From Amycolatopsis sp. CA-128772 (lineage in GTDB: Bacteria > Actinomycetota > Actinomycetes > Mycobacteriales > Pseudonocardiaceae), in contig NZ_PPHG01000073.1 in assembly GCF_002904295.1 (NCBI RefSeq), positions 109,621-173,620 on the forward strand: DNA of 64,000 nt. Direction: 5' to 3'. The notes below the pieces were generated by a model. That model did not search any database. It was not told where the DNA came from and was given only the letters and a program-made list of their open reading frames with translations. Below are positions 37,408 to 45,405 of this stretch, one piece after another (the stretch's first letter is position 1; every line of letters begins with the position of its first letter). Made by a program: the position numbers and the translations under genes.

Positions 37408-38322
37408 ATGAGTGAAGAACAGGCCACACCGGCCGGCGACGAACCGGTCCGGATCGACGAGTTCGAGACGGACGGGCCGCTGGAGCTCGACGTCAGCGTC
37501 ACGATCGGCCGCGTCGAGATCGTCCTCGAGGGCGAGTCCGGCGCGCGCGTGGAGCTGCGGCACGACCAGGGCGAGCAGCAGCCGTGGGTGGCGGGCGTGA
37601 ACAGCCTGCTGTCCTGGGTGGGCGAGCGCTTCGGCGACCAGCTGGGCGTCGACCCGGCGTCCTCCCCCGCCGAGGCGGTGCGCCAAAGCCGGATCGAGAA
37701 GCTGGGCAACCGCCTGGTCGTGCAGGCACCGAAGGCGTGGCAGCTGCGCAACGCCCCGCTGTCGGTGAAGGTGCACGCGCCGGCGGGCTCGCACGTCGAG
37801 GTGCGGGCGGGCGCGGCGGACGTCACGGTGACCGGCTCGGCCGGCCGCGTCGACCTGCTGACCGGCTCCGGCGAGGTGAAGCTCGAGCGCGCCGACGGCT
37901 CGGCGACGATCCGCACCGGCAGCGGCGCGGTCAAGCTGGGCCCGACGCTGGGCGGGCTGCAGCTGCGCAGCGGCAGCGGCCCCGTCGAGGCGGCGTCGAT
38001 CGCCGGCTCCGCAACCCTGGCCACCGGCACCGGCGACGTCTGGCTGGGCGCGGTGTCGGGCGAGGTGATGGCCCGCACCGGCAGCGGCGACCTTTCGGTG
38101 GCCGACGCGGGCTCGGGCACGCTCGACCTGATCACCGGCTCGGGCGAAATCCGCATCGGCATCCGCGGCGGAACGGCCGCCGAGGTCGACCTGACCTCCA
38201 GCGGCGGCCGCGTCTCCAGCGAACTGGACGTCGCCGACACCGCCCCCGAGGGCGGCGTCACGCTGAAGGTCCGCGCCCGCACGGGCACCGGCAACGCCGT
38301 GGTGACGCGCGCGGCGGGCTGA
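37408..38322 (+). CDS. DUF4097 beta-solenoid protein
   Basis: 304 aa. Residues 110-290 are built from short strand repeats such as VDLLTGSGEVKLERADGSATIRTGSGAVKL, the DUF4097 (adhesin-like/bactofilin-like) right-handed solenoid. No signal peptide or membrane helix is present, so it is likely cytoplasmic. Start ATG 37408 follows GGGGACGAGACG. It forms an operon with the ribbon-helix-helix gene and ends before a strong hairpin. Function unknown; these proteins often accompany small regulators. Confidence 0.75.
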   Translation: MSEEQATPAGDEPVRIDEFETDGPLELDVSVTIGRVEIVLEGESGARVELRHDQGEQQPWVAGVNSLLSWVGERFGDQLGVDPASSPAEAVRQSRIEKLGNRLVVQAPKAWQLRNAPLSVKVHAPAGSHVEVRAGAADVTVTGSAGRVDLLTGSGEVKLERADGSATIRTGSGAVKLGPTLGGLQLRSGSGPVEAASIAGSATLATGTGDVWLGAVSGEVMARTGSGDLSVADAGSGTLDLITGSGEIRIGIRGGTAAEVDLTSSGGRVSSELDVADTAPEGGVTLKVRARTGTGNAVVTRAAG

Positions 38323-38334
38323 GTAAAGGGAGAG

Positions 38335-38376
38335 GAACGGGCCGTTTCCGGCGGGGGTGCCGGGAACGGCCCGTTC
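38335..38376 (+). terminator. 18-bp stem terminator after the DUF4097 gene
   Basis: Arms 38335-38352 and 38359-38376 (beginning GAACGGGCCGTT) pair over 18 bp with one G-T wobble and a 6-nt loop, 12 nt after the stop. No T-run follows. Confidence 0.65.
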
Positions 38377-38496
38377 GCGCATCGGCCCGGGCCCGGCCGC
38401 TCCGGCGCCGGGGCGAACCCGCGCGCGGGTCGGCCGTGCTACGCGCGGAGGTTGCCCTTCGCCGAGCGCATCCCGGTCAGCCGGCCCCCGGGCGTC

Positions 38497-39543
38497 CTAC
38501 TCGGCCCAGGTCACCACCACCCTGAACCGGGTGGTCAGCAACGCCCACGACGCCGGCGGGTATTCCCGGAGCATTTGCTCCCGCAGCTGCACCATCCGGC
38601 TCGGCACAGTGACGACGGGCAGCTCGGTGCGTTCGTCGACCACCGTTTCCTTCGGCAGGCCCCACCCCGCGCCGAGCGCCGAGTTCACCACGCCCGGCCC
38701 CACGTACCCGGCGATGCGATCCGGGTGGCGGGGAAGGTGGCGGTCGCCTCCCGCGACCTGGTCCGGGTTGTGGAGGGGAGCGAGGCTTCGCCAGCTCCGG
38801 GCCAGCCCCTCCCAGGCGCCGCCGGCTCGGGCGTGCCGGGCGAACAGCCTTTCGATCTCGGCTCGGTGGTCCTCTTTCCACCGGCTCTGCGAGTTGGAGC
38901 GGCCGACCAGGTCCCGCGCCCAGTCCTCCTCCAGGCTGCTCAGCAGCGCGACGAGTTCCCGGGGCGAGCTGACCTGGGTGAGCCGCTTGCTGGCCTCGCC
39001 CAGCCTTGCGCGCCGGTCCTCCGCCCGGTGCTGCAGCGAAACCCTCTCGCGCTCCTCGTGGGCGCGTCGGTACAACTCCCGGTGCACCTTGTTCAGGTGT
39101 GCGGGCGTGCGCTGCCGTGTCCAGTCCAGGAGCCGGCTCTCCTCCTTGGGGGCGCCGAACAGATCGAGCTTGACGAACCAGCGGTCCAGCCGCTGACCGT
39201 TCAGCCGGAGCAGCTGGATCTTCAGCTGCCGGCGCGTCTCTTCGCGGAACCGGTTCTCCAGAGCGGGATCCTTGCGGAAGTGCGGCGGCACCCGGACCGT
39301 GAACTCGATGTCCTTCACGGGCGGCGTGCAGCGCGACGAGAACCTCTTCGTGATCGGGACGTCGAGCCGGCCGGGATCGGCCGCGCGGGCCGCGTTCTGC
39401 CTGGTGACCTTCAAGGTCGACCGCTGCACCACGGGGGTGTCCGACAGCAACCGCGCCACGGGCCGGTTGCCCACCGTGCGCTGGAATGCGAGCACGTCAC
39501 GGAGATCGGCCGGTGGCGCCGCCGGCCGCGGCGTTCTCGGCAC
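38497..39543 (-). CDS. Protein with eCIS-associated N-terminal motif, putative cargo
   Basis: About 348 aa from GTG 39543 (start uncertain; no well-spaced Shine-Dalgarno, and the frame is open further up into the YcaQ gene). Residues about 17-42 read VLAFQRTVGNRPVARLL then PVVQR, the LQRxxGNRAVxRLL...VQR motif that starts many actinobacterial proteins linked to extracellular contractile injection systems. The remaining 300 residues are charged, Arg-rich and mostly helical (RLLDWTRQRTPAHLNKVHRELYRRAHEER), with a conserved-looking C-terminus; no enzyme motif recognised. No eCIS structural genes are in the window. It could be an orphan cargo or toxin. Confidence 0.5.
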   Translation of the reverse strand: MPRTPRPAAPPADLRDVLAFQRTVGNRPVARLLSDTPVVQRSTLKVTRQNAARAADPGRLDVPITKRFSSRCTPPVKDIEFTVRVPPHFRKDPALENRFREETRRQLKIQLLRLNGQRLDRWFVKLDLFGAPKEESRLLDWTRQRTPAHLNKVHRELYRRAHEERERVSLQHRAEDRRARLGEASKRLTQVSSPRELVALLSSLEEDWARDLVGRSNSQSRWKEDHRAEIERLFARHARAGGAWEGLARSWRSLAPLHNPDQVAGGDRHLPRHPDRIAGYVGPGVVNSALGAGWGLPKETVVDERTELPVVTVPSRMVQLREQMLREYPPASWALLTTRFRVVVTWAE

Positions 39544-39701
39544 CGCCCGGTCACGGTCCCTCCTGCGAGTGATCCACTCCGACGATGTTCCTCCGAACGG
39601 CGCCCCCGCGAGATGTCCGTCCGGGCAGACAATCCCGCCCTCTCGTGCGGTCAGCCGAGGTGCCGCCGCGGCAGAACCGGCTGACCGCTTCCGGGTACGC
39701 C

Positions 39702-40916
39702 TCAGCGGACCAGCTTTCCCAGCGGTGCCGCCAAGCCGCCGCGGGGACCCACCACCACGCCCGACAACCCCAGCCACTCCGCCATGTGCCTCAGCTCCGC
39801 CGCCAGCTCCGGCAGGACCCGGGCCACGTCGGCCCCCTCCTCCGCGAACGCTCCCTGGACTCGCAGCACCCCCGCCGCGCGGTCGGACTTCAGGTCCACC
39901 CGGGCCACCAGGGAGCCGTCCAAAAGGAACGGGAACACGTAATACCCGTACACCCGCTTCGGTTCCGGGACGTAGATCTCGATCCGGTAGTGGAAGCCGA
40001 ACAGCCGTTCCGTCCGGGCCCGCTCCCAGATCAGCGGGTCGAACGGGCACAACAGCGCGCGGCCCGTGACCGATCGGGGGGTGCGGGCCGCGGTGTGGCG
40101 GTAGGCCGGCTGCTTCCAGCCGCGGACCGCCACCGGCTCCAGCTCTCCCGATTCCACCAGCTCCGCCACCGCCTGGCGGGCCGGGGCCGGGCCGAGGCGG
40201 TAGTAGTCGCGCAGGTCCGTCTCCGTGGCCACGCCCAACGCGCGCGCCGAACGGGAGATCAAGCCCCGTGCGCCCTCCTCCGCGGACACCGAGCGCGCCA
40301 GGATCTCCGGGCGGACCACCCGCTCGGTGAGGTCGTAGAGGCGTTCGAACGAGCGCCGCGTGCCCGTGGTCAGCTGGCCGATGCCGAACAGGTACTCGCA
40401 GACGCGCTTGACCTCCGAGCGCTCCCACCAGGACCCCGGGCCGCGCCGCTGGGCGTCCGCCGCCACCGCCCGCTCGATGCCGCCCGCGCCGATCGGGCCC
40501 AGCTCCTTGACCACCGACAGGATCTCGTCCACCAGGCCCGGGGACTTCTCGATCAACGGGCCGTAGTGCCGCCACCAGCCGTCGCGCTTCGCGCCGGAGC
40601 GGATCAGGGGCCAGTCCTCGATCGGGAGCAGGCTCGCCTCGTGCGCCCACGTCTCCACCAGCATCCGCGGGCGGCGGGCCGAGTTCGCCCACGCCGCCTC
40701 GTCGAGCAACGCCGCGTCGTACGCGCCCAGCCGCGAGAACACCGGCATGTAGTGCGCCCGGACCGCGACGTTCACCGAGTCCAGCTGCAGCAGCTGCACC
40801 CGCGACAGCACCCGTTTCAGGTGCTGGCGCGAAGGCACGCCGGACGGACGCGGGTCGGTGAAGCCCTGTGCGGCCAGGAACGTCTTCCGGGCCGTCGCGA
40901 CGCTGATCGTTTGCAT
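39702..40916 (-). CDS. YcaQ/AlkX-type winged-helix DNA glycosylase
   Basis: 404 aa of the HTH_42 family. QLDSVNVAVRAHYMPVFSRLGAYD near residue 43 holds the QxD catalytic motif (Gln-Leu-Asp) of the interstrand-crosslink glycosylases; winged helices follow, and RVYGYYVFPFLLDGSLVARVDLKSDR is the conserved beta-barrel part. E. coli YcaQ unhooks DNA crosslinks; in Streptomyces, relatives give self-resistance to DNA-alkylating antibiotics. ATG 40916 is preceded by short A/T-containing sequence without Shine-Dalgarno; upstream codons are unlike the family. Divergent from the GNAT gene. Confidence 0.85.
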   Translation of the reverse strand: MQTISVATARKTFLAAQGFTDPRPSGVPSRQHLKRVLSRVQLLQLDSVNVAVRAHYMPVFSRLGAYDAALLDEAAWANSARRPRMLVETWAHEASLLPIEDWPLIRSGAKRDGWWRHYGPLIEKSPGLVDEILSVVKELGPIGAGGIERAVAADAQRRGPGSWWERSEVKRVCEYLFGIGQLTTGTRRSFERLYDLTERVVRPEILARSVSAEEGARGLISRSARALGVATETDLRDYYRLGPAPARQAVAELVESGELEPVAVRGWKQPAYRHTAARTPRSVTGRALLCPFDPLIWERARTERLFGFHYRIEIYVPEPKRVYGYYVFPFLLDGSLVARVDLKSDRAAGVLRVQGAFAEEGADVARVLPELAAELRHMAEWLGLSGVVVGPRGGLAAPLGKLVR

Positions 40917-41006
40917 GATGCCGTCATGGTGCCACCCACCACCGACAAAAACGGGCCCCCGGCATTCATCCATGCCCCACCACCGCCCTCGACGGAGGAG
41001 CTGCGC

Positions 41007-41012
41007 TAATTT
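41007..41012 (+). promoter_or_regulatory. -10 box of leaderless GNAT gene
   Basis: TAATTT, 7 nt before ATG 41020. Confidence 0.5.
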
Positions 41013-41019
41013 CAGGCCC

Positions 41020-41577
41020 ATGAGCGACGCCGCCGTCCGTCCCGCCGATCTGTCCGACGCCGCGGAGATCGCCCGCATCCAGCGTGACACCTGGCACGCC
41101 GCCTACGAGGACCTGCTGGGCAAGCAGGCGCTCGCCCAGCTGGACGCCACCGACCTCGCCGGCACCTGGACCGAGACCATCGACTACCCCGGCAGCCTCG
41201 TCTACGTCGCCACCGAAGGCGAGTTCACCGTCGGGTTCTGCGTCGCCGGCCGCGCGCCGGAAGACGAGGTCGCCGCCGCGGACGGCAGCCTGCCCGAGGA
41301 CGCGGAGACCACCGGCCTGATCGCCACCCTGCTCGTCGAGCCGCGCTGGGGCCGCCGCGGGCACGCCGGCCGGCTACTCGCGACGGCCGCCGCGGGCCTG
41401 CGGGCCGACGGCGCCTCCCGCGGCATCGCCTGGGTCGCCCAGGGCGACCACGCCACCCTCGGCTTCTACCGCCGGGCCGGCTGGAACCCCGACGGCACCG
41501 TCCGCACCCTCGACACCGGCGACCGCATGGTCCGCGAGGTGCGCCTCACCGGCACGCTCGAGCTGTCCTTGAGCTGA
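41020..41577 (+). CDS. GNAT N-acetyltransferase
   Basis: 185 aa. VRPADLSDAAEIARIQRDTWHAAYEDLLG is the typical N-terminal helix of the Acetyltransf_1 group; TTGLIATLLVEPRWGRRGHAGRLLATAAAGL near residue 105-135 is the acetyl-CoA loop (R-x-x-G-x-A), and TLGFYRRAGWNPDGTVR the closing motif. Substrate unknown. Its last 204 bp are antisense to the GtrA reading frame. Confidence 0.82.
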   Translation: MSDAAVRPADLSDAAEIARIQRDTWHAAYEDLLGKQALAQLDATDLAGTWTETIDYPGSLVYVATEGEFTVGFCVAGRAPEDEVAAADGSLPEDAETTGLIATLLVEPRWGRRGHAGRLLATAAAGLRADGASRGIAWVAQGDHATLGFYRRAGWNPDGTVRTLDTGDRMVREVRLTGTLELSLS

Positions 41578-42039
41578 GTCCCGGAAGATCACCCACCGCA
41601 GCACGGCGTACATGAACACGCCCTCGCCCGCGCCCGCGAGCAGCCGCGAGACGTGGTATTCGACGCCCAGCGCCGTCAGCCCCGCCCCCAAACCCAGCAG
41701 GAACACGACGTAATTGGCAGCAATCGCACCGAGGTAACGGGCGAGCTGGATTCCGACGGCGGCGTGGGAACGGAAGTTGAACGTCCGGTTCAGCACGAAG
41801 CTCAGCCCGAACGCGCAGCCGTACGCCAGCGTGATCGCCAGCCACACCGGCCAGCCGAGCAGGCCGTGGAAGAGGGTCAGCAGCGCGAGGTCGACGCCGA
41901 AGGTGAACCCGTTGATGACGCAGAAGCCGAGAAACGTCGGCGCCACGATCCGCGACAACCCCAGTGGCAGGAAGCGCACGACGGTCCGGCACAGGGCGCC
42001 GAAGCGGTCAGCGGGCGTACGGGGTTGCTCGGCGGCCAC
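41374..42039 (-). CDS. GtrA-family membrane protein with antisense-encoded tail
   Basis: 221 aa. Four hydrophobic segments in the first 140 residues (APTFLGFCVINGFTFGVDLALLTLF, WLAITLAYGCAFGLSFVLNRTFNF, YVVFLLGLGAGL, FMYAVLRWVIF) make a GtrA/flippase-associated unit; RTFNFR is the family motif. GtrA proteins help move polyprenyl-linked sugars across the membrane. The family ends at VIFRD (about residue 152), but here no stop occurs until 41374, adding about 65 Ala/Gly/Val-rich residues encoded on the strand opposite the GNAT gene. GTG 42039 is the likely start. Confidence 0.75.
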   Translation of the reverse strand: MAAEQPRTPADRFGALCRTVVRFLPLGLSRIVAPTFLGFCVINGFTFGVDLALLTLFHGLLGWPVWLAITLAYGCAFGLSFVLNRTFNFRSHAAVGIQLARYLGAIAANYVVFLLGLGAGLTALGVEYHVSRLLAGAGEGVFMYAVLRWVIFRDSAQGQLERAGEAHLADHAVAGVEGADGAVGVPAGPAVEAEGGVVALGDPGDAAGGAVGPQARGGRRE

Positions 42040-42192
42040 CCCGCCAGTGTTCCGGCGGGAGGTGGCCGGCAGCCGTCCGGCAGGTGATCTTCTGGTGCGG
42101 ACCACCCGCCGAAGAGGGGGGCTAACCCCCGTGCGTGGAGATCTCGAACTGATAACTTGGAAGAACGCGAGAGCTTTTCAGGAGGTGACACG

Positions 42193-42711
42193 ATGAGCTG
42201 GATCCTGCTGACGCTGGGCGTCGCGTTCGGTTCGGCCATCGTGCCCCTGATCAACGCCGAGGTCTTCCTGCTCGGGTTGTGCGCCAGCCAGCCGGGGCTG
42301 CACTGGCTGTGGCTCGGCGCGGCGGTGGCGGTCGGGCAGATCGCCGGCAAGACGCTGTACTACCTGGCCGCCCGCGGCACGATCAAGCTCCCGAAGCCGC
42401 TGCACGACCGGTTGCACCGGGAGCGCCCGATGACGCCGCGACGCGTGCGGTGGCAGCTGCGGACGAAGCGGCTCCGCGGGTGGGTCGAGCGGCTGCGCGA
42501 GCGGTGTCACCGGCACCCGCACTGGATGGCCGGGACGTACGGGGTGAGTTCCCTGGTGGGCCTGCCGCCGTTCATGGCGACGAGCGTGCTGGCGGGCCTG
42601 GTGCGGATGCGGCTCGCGACTTTTTTGACGACGGGTCTGGCCGGAAGGTGGATCCGCTTCAGTTTGATCGCGGCTTCACCCGCGGTGTTCGCGGGCTGGC
42701 TGCACCACTGA
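42193..42711 (+). CDS. Small integral membrane protein, YqaA/DedA-like
   Basis: 172 aa. ILLTLGVAFGSAIVPLINAEVFLLGLCA and LWLGAAVAVGQIAGKTLYYLAARG are two membrane segments with the P-x-x-N/E pattern of VTT (DedA/YqaA) proteins, a basic cytoplasmic middle follows, then YGVSSLVGLPPFMATSVLAGLVRM and FSLIAASPAVFAGWL. The fold is probably VTT-like lipid scramblase/transport; this is a tentative family call. ATG 42193 has AGGAGGTGA 5 nt upstream. Confidence 0.65.
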   Translation: MSWILLTLGVAFGSAIVPLINAEVFLLGLCASQPGLHWLWLGAAVAVGQIAGKTLYYLAARGTIKLPKPLHDRLHRERPMTPRRVRWQLRTKRLRGWVERLRERCHRHPHWMAGTYGVSSLVGLPPFMATSVLAGLVRMRLATFLTTGLAGRWIRFSLIAASPAVFAGWLHH

Positions 42712-42770
42712 GCCAAGGGCCGGGCTCGCCTTCGCGACGGTGGCGGACCGAGGAGATCTCCGCGCCGAAC

Positions 42771-43229
42771 CTACTCGGCACGGGCGCGTTCGGCGGCTTC
42801 CAGCTCGACGGCCTTCTTCATCGTCTCGCGCGCCCGGCGCCGGTCTCCCGCGATGTCGTACGCGTACGCCAGCTTGTACCAGACCCGCCAGTTCCCCTGG
42901 TCGGCCTCGACTTCCGCGCGGCGATGCTCGAACCACGCGTCGGCCGCTTCGCGATCGACGCGGCCCGAGGGGCGGCGCGGGAGGTCCGAGACGTCCGGGA
43001 GCTCGCCCTCGGCGTCCAGCCGGCGGGAAAGGCGCTGGACCTGCAGGCCGTTGCGCCAGGTCACCACCACGACCCAGAGGCCCAGCACCGGCAGCAGCAG
43101 CACACCCGCGCCCAGCGCGATGCCGGCGCCGGTGCCCGTCTTGAACAGGGCGAAGGCCCGATCCGCGAGCAGGAACAGGTAGACGACCAGCGCCGCCGTC
43201 AGCAGCAGCGCCACATTGCGGGCCCTCAC
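42771..43229 (-). CDS. Membrane protein with a C-terminal TPR-like helix pair
   Basis: 152 aa. Two membrane helices at about 7-26 (ALLLTAALVVYLFLLAD) and 35-58, then a polar segment and WFEHRRAEVEADQGNWRVWYKLAYAYDIAGDRRRARETMKKAVELE, a single TPR-like unit. GTG 43229 overlaps the dapB stop (GTGA), so it is translated from the dapB message. Function unknown; conserved next to dapB in related actinomycetes would be a fair prediction. Confidence 0.65.
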   Translation of the reverse strand: MRARNVALLLTAALVVYLFLLADRAFALFKTGTGAGIALGAGVLLLPVLGLWVVVVTWRNGLQVQRLSRRLDAEGELPDVSDLPRRPSGRVDREAADAWFEHRRAEVEADQGNWRVWYKLAYAYDIAGDRRRARETMKKAVELEAAERARAE

Positions 43230-43966
43230 AGGTCGAGGACGTTCTCCAGGCCGACCGTCAGGCCGGGACGCTTCAGCACCTCGCGCACGCCGAGCAGCAC
43301 GCCCGGCATGAACGACGTCCGGTCGAGGGAGTCGTGGCGGATGGTCAGGGTCTCCCCCTCGCCGCCGAACAGGATCTCCTCGTGCGCGACCAGGCCCGGG
43401 AGGCGGACCGAGTGCACGCGGACCTCCTCGACCGTCGCGCCGCGGGCGCCGTCGAATTCCTCCGTCGTCGCGTCCGGTCCCGGGGTCACGCCCGCCGCCG
43501 CGCGCGCGGCGGCGATCATCCGGGCGGTGTGCGCGGCGGTGCCCGAAGGCGCGTCGGCCTTGCGGTTGTGGTGCAGCTCGATGATTTCGGCCGAGGCGTA
43601 GAACTTCGCCGCCTGGGCCGCGAACCGCATGGCCAGAATCGCGCCGAGAGCGAAGTTCGGCGCGATCAGCACCCCGAGCGACGGCTTCGGCGCCAGCAAC
43701 GCCCGCAGCGAAGCCAGCCGCTCTTCGCTGAAGCCCGTCGTGCCGACGACCGCGTGGATGTCGTGCTCGACCAGGTACTCCAGGTTGCCCATCACGGCGT
43801 CGGGGCGGGTGAAGTCGACGACCACCTGGGCGTCGGCCAGCGGCGCGAAGTCGTCGCCCGCGTCCAGCGCGGCCACGAGCTTCAGGTCCGAAGCGCCTTC
43901 GACGGCGTTCACCACCGTCGCGCCCATCCGGCCGCGCGCACCGAGCACACCGACGTTGATGGTCAT
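43226..43966 (-). CDS. dapB: 4-hydroxy-tetrahydrodipicolinate reductase
   Basis: 246 aa; second step from dapA in DAP/lysine synthesis. NAD(P) site GVLGARGRMGATVV (6-19), VVGTTGFSEE, and the catalytic segment AEIIELHHNRKADAPSGTAAHTA near residue 130. Start ATG 43966 overlaps the M16 protease stop (ATGA), and its own stop overlaps the next gene, so M16 protease-dapB-membrane protein are one coupled operon. DapA lies 11 kb away. Confidence 0.95.
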   Translation of the reverse strand: MTINVGVLGARGRMGATVVNAVEGASDLKLVAALDAGDDFAPLADAQVVVDFTRPDAVMGNLEYLVEHDIHAVVGTTGFSEERLASLRALLAPKPSLGVLIAPNFALGAILAMRFAAQAAKFYASAEIIELHHNRKADAPSGTAAHTARMIAAARAAAGVTPGPDATTEEFDGARGATVEEVRVHSVRLPGLVAHEEILFGGEGETLTIRHDSLDRTSFMPGVLLGVREVLKRPGLTVGLENVLDL

Positions 43967-45327
43967 GAAGCGATCACCTCGTGCAGGTCGTCAGGAAGGT
44001 CGTCGGCGTGAGCGTACGGCCCGACGACCGCGGCCGCCGAGACCCCGCCCGGCCGCGCGAACAAAGTGCGAGCGAGGGCACACACGTCGTCGGTGGTCAC
44101 CGCGTCGATGCGGGCGATCGTGTCGTCGACGCCCAGGTAGTGGCCGTAGTTGAGCTCGTTCTTGCCGATCCGGGACATCCGTGACGACGTGTCCTCCAGG
44201 CCCAGCACCAGCCCGCCGCGCAGCTGGCCCTTCGCCCGGGCGACCTCGGCGTCGGTCAGGCCGTCGACGCCGACCTTGTCGAGCACCTCGCGGATGACGC
44301 CGGCGACGTCGCCGAGCTTCTCCGGCTGGCAGCCCGCGTACACGGCCATGTGCCCGGTGTCGGCGTAGCTCGCGACCGACGAGTACACCTGGTAGGCCAG
44401 CCCGCGCTGCTCGCGGATCTCCTGGAACAGCCGCGACGACATGCCGCCGCCGAGGGCCGCGTTGAGCACCGACAGCGCGAACCGGCGGTCGTCGTGGCGG
44501 GACAGCGACCGCAGGCCGAGCATGACGTGCGCCTGCTCGGTGTCGTCGGTGTGCAGGGCCAGCTTGGGCACGGTCCTGATCCGGGCGCGGCCCTCGCGGG
44601 GCGCGAACGGCGTCGCGGTGCCGGCCAGGCGCTCCTTCAGGGCTTTCCGGACCAGCCGGAGCACCTGGTTGTGGTCGATGTTCCCGGCCACGGACAGGAC
44701 CATCCGCGGCAGCGTGTACCGGCGCTTGTAGAAGTTCCGCAGGGCCGCGGGCGACATCTCCACGATCGACTTCTCGCTGCCGAGCACCGGGCGGCCGAGC
44801 GGGTGGTCGCCGAGGATCGCCGTCACGAACGTCTCGTGCAGCAGGTCCTCGGGGTCGTCGTCGCGCATCGAAATCTCTTCGAGGACGACGCTGCGCTCCA
44901 TGTCCATGTCGCGGTCGGTGCACAGGGCGTCGAACACGACGTCGGTGACCAGGTCCACGGCGAGCGGCAGGTCGGCGTCGAGCACCTGCGCGTAGTAGCA
45001 GGTGTGCTCCTTCGCCGTGAAGGCGTTGAACTCGCCGCCGACGGCGTCGATCTCCTCGGCGATCTGGGTGGCGTCACGGTGTTTCGTGCCCTTGAACAGC
45101 AGGTGTTCGAGGTAGTGCGCGGCGCCGGCGACGGCGGCCGGCTCGTCGCGGGAGCCGATGCCGACCCACAGCCCGACCGTGGCCGAGCGGGACGCCGGGA
45201 CGTGCTCGGTGATCACCCGCAGACCGCCGGGCAGGACGCTGCGCTTGACGACCGCACCGTCCGAAGTGGACTCCAGCGTGCGGGTGGTGCCGACGGGCTG
45301 CTCGTGCCCGGAAACCTGCCGTGCCAT
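43963..45327 (-). CDS. M16-family zinc peptidase (PepR/processing-peptidase-like)
   Basis: 454 aa. The inverted zinc motif HYLEH (71-75) plus ERSVVLEEI supply the metal ligands; the second, inactive half contains ERGLAYQVYSS-type REQRGLAYQVYSSVASYADTG, the R/Y-containing substrate loop. This is the actinobacterial PepR-type peptidase always found after pnp. ATG 45327 has AAGGA 3 nt upstream and avoids the terminator hairpin of pnp; an upstream ATG at 45369 would start inside that hairpin. Confidence 0.9.
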   Translation of the reverse strand: MARQVSGHEQPVGTTRTLESTSDGAVVKRSVLPGGLRVITEHVPASRSATVGLWVGIGSRDEPAAVAGAAHYLEHLLFKGTKHRDATQIAEEIDAVGGEFNAFTAKEHTCYYAQVLDADLPLAVDLVTDVVFDALCTDRDMDMERSVVLEEISMRDDDPEDLLHETFVTAILGDHPLGRPVLGSEKSIVEMSPAALRNFYKRRYTLPRMVLSVAGNIDHNQVLRLVRKALKERLAGTATPFAPREGRARIRTVPKLALHTDDTEQAHVMLGLRSLSRHDDRRFALSVLNAALGGGMSSRLFQEIREQRGLAYQVYSSVASYADTGHMAVYAGCQPEKLGDVAGVIREVLDKVGVDGLTDAEVARAKGQLRGGLVLGLEDTSSRMSRIGKNELNYGHYLGVDDTIARIDAVTTDDVCALARTLFARPGGVSAAAVVGPYAHADDLPDDLHEVIAS

Positions 45328-45350
45328 GGGTTCCTTACTCACCTTGCCGC

Positions 45351-45384
45351 GAAGGCCACCTCGGGACATCCCGAGGTGGCCTTC
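45351..45384 (-). terminator. Hairpin between pnp and the M16 peptidase gene
   Basis: GAAGGCCACCTCGGGA (45351-45366) is followed after 2 bases by its exact complement (45369-45384). It stands 21 nt past the pnp stop. No T-run; it may reduce read-through into the peptidase gene or stabilise the pnp message. Confidence 0.65.
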
Positions 45385-45405
45385 ACGAACCAGAAACGAG
45401 CTGTC

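Noticed and set aside
39544..40692. Upstream 380 codons of the eCIS-motif gene frame
   Set aside because: They lie inside the YcaQ gene in another frame and have shadow composition; the recognisable protein starts near 39543.
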